Assembly: GCA_902761905.1 (NCBI GenBank)
Contig: CACWMK010000034.1
Location: forward strand, 1-33,306
DNA length: 33,306 nt
Source of the DNA: an uncultured Prevotellaceae bacterium
GTDB lineage: Bacteria; Bacteroidota; Bacteroidia; Bacteroidales; Bacteroidaceae
Reading direction: 5' to 3'
Part shown: piece by piece, positions 27,751-33,306 of the stretch
Layout: each line of letters opens with the position of its first letter
How positions within the stretch are numbered: position 1 is the stretch's first letter
Notes under the pieces: model-generated
Told to the model about the DNA's origin: nothing
What the model saw: the letters and a program-made list of their open reading frames with translations, nothing else
Database searches by the model: none
Translations under genes and position numbers: made by a program

Positions 27751-28511
27751 AACAGTTTCTTAATATTAAACACCGGACCATCCTTACATACACACAGATT
27801 TCCCTCTGTAGTCTTCTCTACGCAACACAGACACGCACCCAGTCCGCAGGCCATTAGATTCTCGAGCGACACCTCGCAATCCACGTTGTTCTGGCGTGCA
27901 TATCTGGCCACAGCCTTCATCATCGGCGTTGGACCACAAGTACTGATACGGTCAAATCGCTCCTCAGTCAGTATCGAGTGGTTAGTCACAAAGCCCTTTT
28001 CGCCCATCGATCCGTCCTCGGTCGTTACATACGCGCGCCCGTACTTATTAAATATAGGTAGCATCAGCAGATCGTTGGCCATACGTGCTCCCAACAGGAA
28101 TGTGGGCTCTATACCCTGACGCATCATCTCGGCACCCATATATAGCAGTGGGGCCACACCCACACCGCCGCCTACCAGCAGCACCTTTTCGCCTTGCTTG
28201 GCGGGTGTAAAACCGTTGCCCAGCGGTAGCACGCAGTTCAGCGTATCGCCAGGCTGCAGTTTAGCCATCTGCTTGGTTCCGTCGCCAACGGTAGCCACTA
28301 GCAACCAGAGCTCGTTCTTTTCACGATCCACAAAGTTGATGGAAATAGGGCGGCGCAGGAATGTAGATGTCGAACCATCTACACGCACCTCAACAAACTG
28401 ACCTGGCTGCATATCGGGCAGAGACTTTTCATCAGTAAGCTTAATGAGCACATATCGCTGATGAATCTGCTCTACCGATCTGACTTTTAGGTCTAGTATA
28501 TACTTCTTCAT
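27738..28511 (-). CDS. pyrK: Dihydroorotate dehydrogenase electron transfer subunit PyrK
   Basis: A 257-residue subunit with an FAD-binding barrel (residues ~1-100, RRPISI motif), an NAD-binding domain ([12 protein letters not shown] at 111-122) and a C-terminal [2Fe-2S] site (Cys222, Cys227, Cys230, Cys242, spacing C-x4-C-x2-C-x11-C). It carries electrons from PyrD to NAD+. The first gene of a two-gene operon, it overlaps pyrD by 13 bp. Confidence 0.95.
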   Translation of the reverse strand: MKKYILDLKVRSVEQIHQRYVLIKLTDEKSLPDMQPGQFVEVRVDGSTSTFLRRPISINFVDREKNELWLLVATVGDGTKQMAKLQPGDTLNCVLPLGNGFTPAKQGEKVLLVGGGVGVAPLLYMGAEMMRQGIEPTFLLGARMANDLLMLPIFNKYGRAYVTTEDGSMGEKGFVTNHSILTEERFDRISTCGPTPMMKAVARYARQNNVDCEVSLENLMACGLGACLCCVEKTTEGNLCVCKDGPVFNIKKLLWQD

Positions 28512-28535
28512 ACTTCAAATTTTAAAATTCGGGTA

Positions 28536-28566
28536 CAAAGATACTACTATTTTTCGAAACTACAAA
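28536..28566 (-). promoter_or_regulatory. Promoter of pyrK-pyrD
   Basis: On the minus strand TTTG (28563-28566) and TATCTTTG (28536-28543) with 19 bp between, about 24 bp before the pyrK ATG. Confidence 0.65.
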
Positions 28567-28569
28567 ACA

Positions 28570-29058
28570 TTATTTCTTTTGCGGCACAAAAGTATCCCAC
28601 GTCTGGTCATCATAAAACACCCGTATCTCAATGACCCTACGCTGTGGTTTGTCCACAATTTTTACCTCTTCGCGAACGATTGTAGGCTGTGTATTACGTA
28701 CACTATTGTAATTTTGGGGTGCCTGAACCACATTTTGAGGTGCCTGAACAGTAGGTGTATCAAAATCGAGCATCGGATTTTGCTCGATAGGATGGGTATC
28801 AGCAGGAGTATCCTGGTCTGAAAAGAGGTCTCTTTCGGGTGCTTTTGGGGCCAGATACATGTCGCCCGATCCAAACATCAACCAATCAGTGTTGATGTTA
28901 GGAATTTTCTTTTTTATGGCCTCCACTATGTTCAGGGTGGGTCGGGTGCGACCATTGAATATGCTGCTAAGTGTGGCCGGACTCTGATCGATGTAACTTG
29001 CGAACACCTGCTGAGTCATGTGCTGACTCTCCATTATTTGCCTAATTCTATCCTTCAT
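28570..29058 (-). CDS. XRE-family helix-turn-helix regulator
   Basis: A 162-residue DNA-binding protein. Residues ~1-65 form an XRE-type HTH (MTQQVFASYIDQSPATLSSIF is the turn and recognition helix region). A proline- and glutamine-rich linker (~75-125) follows, then a short conserved-looking end (EEVKIVDKPQRRVIEIRV). There is no peptidase or ligand domain. I cannot name its target. It is preceded by its own promoter, a palindrome in the leader that could be an autoregulatory operator, and a long AT-rich tract. Confidence 0.85.
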   Translation of the reverse strand: MKDRIRQIMESQHMTQQVFASYIDQSPATLSSIFNGRTRPTLNIVEAIKKKIPNINTDWLMFGSGDMYLAPKAPERDLFSDQDTPADTHPIEQNPMLDFDTPTVQAPQNVVQAPQNYNSVRNTQPTIVREEVKIVDKPQRRVIEIRVFYDDQTWDTFVPQKK

Positions 29059-29080
29059 TGTTTATAACTAAGTGGTTTAT

Positions 29081-29094
29081 GGGCCATTTGGCCC
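29081..29094. promoter_or_regulatory. Palindrome in the XRE leader, possible operator
   Basis: GGGCCA-TT-TGGCCC, a perfect 6-bp inverted repeat between the promoter box and the ATG of the XRE gene. It is a striking GC island in AT-rich surroundings. Autorepression is plausible but unproven. Confidence 0.5.
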
Positions 29095-29111
29095 GTTTTT
29101 CTTTCAGTTTA

Positions 29112-29119
29112 CAAAGGTA
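29112..29119 (-). promoter_or_regulatory. -7 box of the XRE gene
   Basis: TACCTTTG on the minus strand, 53 bp before the ATG. A TTG at 29140-29142 is a possible -33 element (20 bp). Confidence 0.5.
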
Positions 29120-29770
29120 AAACAAAAAATTGAATTCCGCAACAAATGTAGATACAATTTAAGATTTAATAATTTAAGTTTGCAGTTTTATATTTGTAAA
29201 TCAAAAATTCTATTCGATGAATAATGAGGTTTAAAATTATAAATCTAAATTTTAGATAAATAAACTGTACAAAGGATTATTATAACGATTTTACATAACT
29301 AATTGGGTATAAATCAGCTACTTACACAAATACACTCGATTTATAGAGCAAAATACAAGTTTTTGCCGATTTTTGGCCTATAAAACCAATGTTTTTATAA
29401 TAAATCGATATAACTATCTGATTTTTAATCATTTACATATGTATATATTGCATTGTATAAATATGCATATACAAATCAGAATCGACATATTCGGATTTTT
29501 ATATCTGAATATATAAAACTGATTTAGAATATAAAATCCTAAATTTACATCATCAAACATATAATTCCCTAAATCCGCATTCAGATTTAAGAATCAAAAT
29601 CAATAGAACAAAATCCTAATAAGTGTGAAAGTCAAATCTGCATCGACCAAAAATCGCAGATTTCGTCATTTCTGGCTTATTCTGCACCGATGTGCGCGAG
29701 CGCAGAAATACGCGAGTTTTGAAGGGGTAAAAATCCACGTAACTCCCCTGTTTTACAGACAGTTAGGCAC
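29120..29770. other. AT-rich non-coding tract between XRE gene and holA
   Basis: The first 520 bp (to about 29640) are very AT-rich, with many short partial palindromes (for example around 29440-29480) and no credible ORF. No DnaA-box cluster is visible. From 29690 to 29760 it becomes GC-richer, with TTCTGC/GCAGAA arms around a GCAC/GTGC hairpin. A 111-residue ORF running from 29625 into holA antisense is not supported. Besides the XRE promoter I see no gene. Confidence 0.6.
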
Positions 29771-29800
29771 AAAAAAAGCGCTCACGAAAAGCGCTATTTT
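29771..29800 (-). terminator. holA terminator
   Basis: AGCGCT (29777-29782) and AGCGCT (29790-29795) pair around a 7-base loop. On the minus strand a run of six or more T follows. The plus strand also has TTTTT after it, so it may work both ways. Confidence 0.8.
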
Positions 29801-29831
29801 TGCAAATTCTAGAGTCAGCGGAAGCCTGAAT

Positions 29832-30860
29832 TTAGTGCAAAATGTAAAAAATCAGTTCCTTCATAAGTTCTCCAGCAGGGGTATTTGGGTTGTCCAAACC
29901 CTTACTTTTGGCGTCAATCTCGCGTATCTTCGAAATTATCCCCATCACCTTCATTCCTGAGTAGTTTCTCATACCCGTCATGTAGTCCTTCGCACCCCAC
30001 GCATTTCTCAGTTCCAACCACTCAGCTACCGCCTCCTGGCTCTTATTATTTGGCGCGTAAAACGCAATCATCAAGTTTTGGAAGTAATTAAAGAGCAACG
30101 GGAGAAACGAGTAGATCGAACCAGCCTTTGGATTTTCGTCAAAATATTTTATTATCTGATTTGCCTTGTACACATCACGGCGAACAATCGCGTCGCGAAG
30201 TTCAAATCCATTAAACTCTTTGCTCACTCCTATCTGGTCTTCTACCGTCTGTGGGGTCACTACCCTATTATCTGCCGGCAGCGAAAGTATCACTTTGTCG
30301 AGCTCGCCCACCAGTCGGCTCAGATCGGCGCCGATATTCTCGGCTATCATCTGCACCGACTTATTGTCGATCTTCACCTGGCGTGCTTGCAGATATTTTT
30401 CGATGAATGCCGGCAGATCTCTGTCCCTGAGCTTTGCGCTCTCGTACATCACTCCTGCCGATTTTATCGCCTTCACGTAGGCCGTTTTTCGGCCGTCCAC
30501 CTTACCGTTTTTGTGGCACATCACCAGTATTGTCGACGCCATCGGCTGACTGAAGTATCGCTCCAGCGCGTCTGTATTCTTGATATTCTGCGCCTCTTTC
30601 ACTATCACCACCTGTCGCTCGGCCATCATCGGATAGCGGCGTGCCAGGTCGGCTATCTGCGATGCATTCACGTCCGATCCGAACAGTATAGTCTGGTTAA
30701 AGTCACGTTCTTCGGGCTGCAGGGCGTGCTCTGCTATATAGTCGGCTATCTTATCGATATAGTATGGTTCGTCGCCCATCAGATAGTAGACGGGCGCGAA
30801 TTTTCCAGCCTCCAAATCGCGCATTATGCCCTCAAAACTTACATTTTTTGCCTCAGCCAT
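29832..30860 (-). CDS. holA: DNA polymerase III subunit delta HolA
   Basis: A 342-residue clamp-loader subunit that opens the beta sliding clamp. The N-terminus FAPVYYLMGDEPYYIDKIADYI (about 20-42) is the usual delta start, followed by a RecA/AAA+-like fold without a functional Walker A, and the LVGELDKVIL and FNGFELRDAIVRRD segments leading into the C-terminal collar domain. Length is normal. It is divergent from the HsdR-N gene with only 48 bp between them, and ends at a clear terminator. Confidence 0.93.
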   Translation of the reverse strand: MAEAKNVSFEGIMRDLEAGKFAPVYYLMGDEPYYIDKIADYIAEHALQPEERDFNQTILFGSDVNASQIADLARRYPMMAERQVVIVKEAQNIKNTDALERYFSQPMASTILVMCHKNGKVDGRKTAYVKAIKSAGVMYESAKLRDRDLPAFIEKYLQARQVKIDNKSVQMIAENIGADLSRLVGELDKVILSLPADNRVVTPQTVEDQIGVSKEFNGFELRDAIVRRDVYKANQIIKYFDENPKAGSIYSFLPLLFNYFQNLMIAFYAPNNKSQEAVAEWLELRNAWGAKDYMTGMRNYSGMKVMGIISKIREIDAKSKGLDNPNTPAGELMKELIFYILH

Positions 30861-30861
30861 A

Positions 30862-30903
30862 TTGCTATTTCAATTATTATTTGTACTTTTGCCTGCAAAA
30901 TTA
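30862..30903. promoter_or_regulatory. Divergent promoters of holA and the HsdR-N gene
   Basis: TACTTTTG on the plus strand (30884-30891; TTG at 30862-30864, 19 bp away) drives the right gene, and TAATTTTG on the minus strand (30896-30903) drives holA. The two -7 boxes are only 4 bp apart and face across each other, so the polymerases must compete. Confidence 0.65.
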
Positions 30904-30908
30904 CAAAA

Positions 30909-31358
30909 ATGTTTCGATTAAACCTCCCTACATACCAAATAAAAATAGCCAATAAGGGCAATAAACAGGTAATTTTCGACTTTTTGCGCCGAAAATACGT
31001 TGCTCTCACTCCCGAAGAGTGGGTCCGACAACACTTTGTGCACTATCTGGTTGAGCACAAGGGCTACCCTGCCGGACTGATGGGCAACGAGGTAGAGCTG
31101 GCCGTAGGCGAGAAGCGCTTGCGTTGCGACACCGTATTATATAATAAGGTGGCCCTACCCCAGATGATCATCGAGTACAAGGCCCCTACTATACGACTTC
31201 AGCAGAAGACTTTCGACCAGATTTCGGCCTACAATCTCCTGCTGAAGGTGGATTATCTGATTGTCAGTAATGGCTTGCAACATGCGTGCTGCCGGATGGA
31301 CTACGATAACCAAAAATTTTGCTTTCTCGACGACATCCCCGACTATCAGAAATTATAA
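30909..31358 (+). CDS. Stand-alone HsdR N-terminal-like nuclease domain protein
   Basis: A 149-residue protein matching the N-terminal domain of type I restriction R subunits (HSDR_N_2 type). The PD-(D/E)xK core is visible: Asp74 in LRCDTVLY, Glu89-x-Lys91 in IIEYKAP, and Gln104 in FDQISAYN. The helicase part of HsdR is absent, and no HsdS or HsdM is nearby, so this is not a restriction system. I recall similar single-domain proteins beside holA in other Bacteroidales. The start at 30909 follows its promoter; the long frame upstream is antisense to holA. Its role is unknown, possibly DNA repair or RNA/DNA cleavage. Confidence 0.8.
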   Translation: MFRLNLPTYQIKIANKGNKQVIFDFLRRKYVALTPEEWVRQHFVHYLVEHKGYPAGLMGNEVELAVGEKRLRCDTVLYNKVALPQMIIEYKAPTIRLQQKTFDQISAYNLLLKVDYLIVSNGLQHACCRMDYDNQKFCFLDDIPDYQKL

Positions 31359-31374
31359 CATTTCTCCGTCTCTA

Positions 31375-32253
31375 TTATGCCATATCGTTGGCGTCGGCAG
31401 CCTTCTTCGACGAAGCTGACGATGTAGCTGTGCCCGACGACTTGCGGATAGCGCGCTTTGCACGTCCCTTCTTCTCGTCGGTTACAGTTGCAACCTTGTC
31501 TACCTTAACACCAGCAAGCTCTGGATCGATCATGATACGACCGCAGTACTCGCACACGATAATCTTCTTGTGCATCTTGATATCCAACTGGCGCTGGGGT
31601 GGAATCTTGTTGAAGCAACCACCACAAGCATCACGCTGTACGTAAACGATTCCCAGACCGTTGCGAGCGTTGCGGCGGATGCGCTTGAACGATGTGAGCA
31701 GACGGCCCTCGATCTTAGCCTCCAGACTCTTTACTGTCTCCTTCAGTTTCTCCTCCTCTACGCGTGTCTCCTCCATGATTTCCTCAAGCTCGTTCTTCTT
31801 CACGTCCAGATCGCCCTGGCGCTCAGCTATCAGAGCCTGACTGCTCTCCATCTCGCGCTGCTTGTCGGCAATCTTATTGTTAGCCTCACGAATCTTCTTG
31901 TTGCAGAGCTCGATCTCCAGTGTCTGGAACTCGATTTCCTTCGACAGTGTGTCGTACTCACGGTTGTTCTTCACCTCGTTCAGCTGCTCCTTGTAGCGCT
32001 CTACGCTAGCCTCAGCATCGGCAATCTCACCCTTCTTGGTGGTGATAGCCTTCTGATACTCCTCGATGTCGGCAGCAATCTTCTCTACACGTGTGGTCAA
32101 ACCTGCGATTTCGTCTTCCAGGTCCTGCACCTCAAGGGGCAACTCACCGCGCAACAGGCGCTTCTCGTCGATAGCCGAAAGGGCTGTCTGCAGCTGGTAC
32201 AGCGTCTTCAGGCGCTCTTCAACTGACAATTCTGATGGATCTTTCTTTGCCAT
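31375..32253 (-). CDS. Coiled-coil C4 zinc-ribbon protein
   Basis: A 292-residue protein. Residues ~10-185 form a long antiparallel coiled coil rich in Glu and Lys. Next come the zinc ribbon Cys210, Cys213, Cys234 and Cys237 (ACGGCF, then CEYCG), as in the DUF164/CT398-type family. A Ser/Ala/Lys-rich tail (about 255-292) seems longer than usual. Family members have been linked to sigma factor or secretion complexes in some bacteria; the role here is open. It follows the Nif3 gene by 42 bp, a common pairing in this phylum. Confidence 0.88.
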   Translation of the reverse strand: MAKKDPSELSVEERLKTLYQLQTALSAIDEKRLLRGELPLEVQDLEDEIAGLTTRVEKIAADIEEYQKAITTKKGEIADAEASVERYKEQLNEVKNNREYDTLSKEIEFQTLEIELCNKKIREANNKIADKQREMESSQALIAERQGDLDVKKNELEEIMEETRVEEEKLKETVKSLEAKIEGRLLTSFKRIRRNARNGLGIVYVQRDACGGCFNKIPPQRQLDIKMHKKIIVCEYCGRIMIDPELAGVKVDKVATVTDEKKGRAKRAIRKSSGTATSSASSKKAADANDMA

Positions 32254-32270
32254 AATTCTACTATTATTAT

Positions 32271-32302
32271 AATGTTAAATGTTCAATGCTCAATGTTAAA
32301 TG
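32271..32302. repeat. ATGTTCAAT-type degenerate repeat
   Basis: Units of about 8-10 bp such as ATGTTAA, ATGTTCA, ATGCTCA and ATGTTAA between the zinc-ribbon gene and Nif3, running into the Nif3 stop. Related to the repeat at 4989-5020. Confidence 0.45.
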
Positions 32303-33081
32303 TACAAAATCGGATTCGTACACGTTTCGGCGATACAGGTTTTAACCCCAGGGCACTCGCGATTGATTATCTCCTCGAATATCTCGGCGGTGTACTGTTC
32401 GCTCTGATAGTGACCTATCACGCATATCTGTATCTGCTGTTCGTAGCCGAAGTACTGATGATAGTGCATCTCGCCAGTGATAAACGCATCGGCCTGATTT
32501 TTCACGGCCTCGTCGAGCAAGAAATCGCCCGCTCCGCCACAGATGGCCACACGCTTAATAGGGCGGCGTAGTAACTCGTTGCACATAGCGCACTCCACTC
32601 CGAAAGCCTTTTTCACTGCGATGATAAAGTCGTCGGCGGCTGCAGGTTCGGCCAGTTGGCCTACTACCCCACTTCCGGTCTCCACTCCGTTCACCAGCTT
32701 GGGCGACATAAACTCTACGCCCTTCAGCCCCAGCTTATCGGCTATACGCCAGTTCACTCCCCCGCGCGCGTTATCCATATTAGTGTGCATAGATATCACG
32801 GCTATACCCTGCTGTATGGCGCGCATCACAGTGCGTTGCACGTCAGTCAGGTCGCTGATAGTCTTAAGCCCACGGAACAACAGCGGATGATGGCTTACAA
32901 TCAGATTGCAACCCTTCGCTATGGCTTCGTCAACGATACGTTCGTTCACGTCCAGACACAATAATGCCCCTGAAACCTCCGTCTCTGTCAGTCCCGTTTG
33001 CAAGCCAGCATTATCCCAACTTTCCTGCAAGGGCAGAGGCGCGAAACGTTCAAGGGCGCTCAGCACTTCTTTAATTTTCAC
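32296..33081 (-). CDS. Nif3-like dinuclear metal centre protein
   Basis: A 261-residue member of the Nif3/YbgI/DUF34 family, a conserved hexameric protein with two metals per subunit and an uncertain role in metal-dependent metabolism. Metal ligands are visible in SHHPLL (His64, His65), MHTNMD (His99, Asp103) and EMHYHQ near residue 220. It begins with GTG at 33081: the beginning KIKEVLSALERFAPLPLQE matches the family start and no ATG is available. The promoter box TACCTTTG lies only 4 bases before it, so the mRNA appears leaderless. Confidence 0.9.
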   Translation of the reverse strand: MKIKEVLSALERFAPLPLQESWDNAGLQTGLTETEVSGALLCLDVNERIVDEAIAKGCNLIVSHHPLLFRGLKTISDLTDVQRTVMRAIQQGIAVISMHTNMDNARGGVNWRIADKLGLKGVEFMSPKLVNGVETGSGVVGQLAEPAAADDFIIAVKKAFGVECAMCNELLRRPIKRVAICGGAGDFLLDEAVKNQADAFITGEMHYHQYFGYEQQIQICVIGHYQSEQYTAEIFEEIINRECPGVKTCIAETCTNPILYI

Positions 33082-33085
33082 GCTG

Positions 33086-33093
33086 CAAAGGTA
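33086..33093 (-). promoter_or_regulatory. -7 box of the Nif3/zinc-ribbon operon
   Basis: TACCTTTG on the minus strand, 4 bases from the GTG start. Transcription would begin at or next to the start codon. Confidence 0.6.
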
Positions 33094-33205
33094 CGAAGTT
33101 TCGTGGAGAAAAACAAATAATTAACGATTTTTTTGATGATTCTGGCGTCAAAACTCACCCAAAAACGGCAAAAATACACTTTTTTCTAAAAAACTTCATC
33201 AAAAG

Positions 33206-33237
33206 TTTGGTAGATTAAAAAATTCTCCGTACCTTTG
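33206..33237 (+). promoter_or_regulatory. tRNA-His promoter
   Basis: TTTGG (33206-33210) and TACCTTTG (33230-33237) with 19 bp between, about 19 bp before the tRNA. Confidence 0.75.
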
Positions 33238-33256
33238 CACCCGCAATTCAGAAATG

Positions 33257-33306
33257 GTGCCCGTAGTTCAGTTGGTTAGAGCGTCAGATTGTGGTTCTGA
33301 ATGTCG
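33257..33306 (+). tRNA. tRNA-His (GTG), 3' part outside the window
   Basis: Acceptor arm GTGCCCG (33257-33263), D arm GTTC/GAGC, anticodon stem TCAGA/TCTGA with loop TTGTGGT and anticodon GTG, read as histidine. The G at 33256 could be the G-1 characteristic of tRNA-His. The variable loop and T arm are cut by the window edge. Confidence 0.93.

Noticed and set aside
29120-29640. Chromosomal origin of replication
   Set aside because: It is AT-rich, but I see no DnaA-box cluster and neither dnaA nor dnaN nearby.
29625-29960. 111-codon open frame in the AT-rich tract
   Set aside because: It runs through the holA terminator hairpin and into holA antisense, has no promoter box, and shows no recognisable domain. 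I keep it only as a possible dispersed repeat.
30078-30908. N-terminal extension of the HsdR-N gene across holA
   Set aside because: It is antisense to holA and lies upstream of a good promoter at 30884-30891. The conserved protein starts at 30909.

Overview
The window looks like a chromosomal segment of a Bacteroidota bacterium, most likely Prevotellaceae (Prevotella/Segatella-like). This is an inference from protein character and from the promoters: many gene starts follow a TAnnTTTG box with a TTTG/TTG element about 19 bp upstream, the sigma-ABfr type of this phylum, and Shine-Dalgarno sequences are scarce. No species can be fixed from the sequence alone.

Layout. (1) Positions 1-3628 are an AT-rich accessory island: a possible HEPN-fold protein, then two tandem minus-strand copies of a two-gene cassette (111-residue protein plus AbiEii-like nucleotidyltransferase). 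Each cassette has a near-identical promoter and is preceded by non-coding DNA full of inverted repeats, including two facing arrays of four 11-bp repeats at 2060-2199. (2) 3629-9862: an EamA transporter, an HExxH protein, ligA (carrying an in-frame palindromic insertion), an exported protein, a patatin and trmD. (3) 9950-17463: trpS, and divergently pepP-like, C1 peptidase, recJ and recQ, packed as an operon. (4) 17472-24653, all minus strand: a PurF paralogue whose glutaminase site looks lost, a MaoC hydratase and ilvC (with a structured-looking leader); then an M48 protease, C1 peptidase, SDR and fRMsr operon; then a small secreted protein. (5) 24939-28511: slyD and aroC, a candidate small RNA with its own promoter and terminator, and pyrD/pyrK. 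(6) 28570-33306: an XRE regulator beside a 0.77-kb AT-rich empty tract, holA divergent from a stand-alone HsdR-N nuclease-like gene, a zinc-ribbon coiled-coil protein with Nif3, and the start of tRNA-His cut by the window edge.

Most of the window is housekeeping: DNA repair and replication (ligA, recJ, recQ, holA), translation (trpS, trmD, tRNA-His), amino acid and pyrimidine synthesis (ilvC, aroC, pyrD/pyrK) and proteolysis. The less ordinary points are the duplicated toxin-like cassette with phased repeat arrays, the palindrome inside ligA with a possible relative after ilvC, the PurF paralogue without its catalytic cysteine, and the candidate RNA at 26721-26823.
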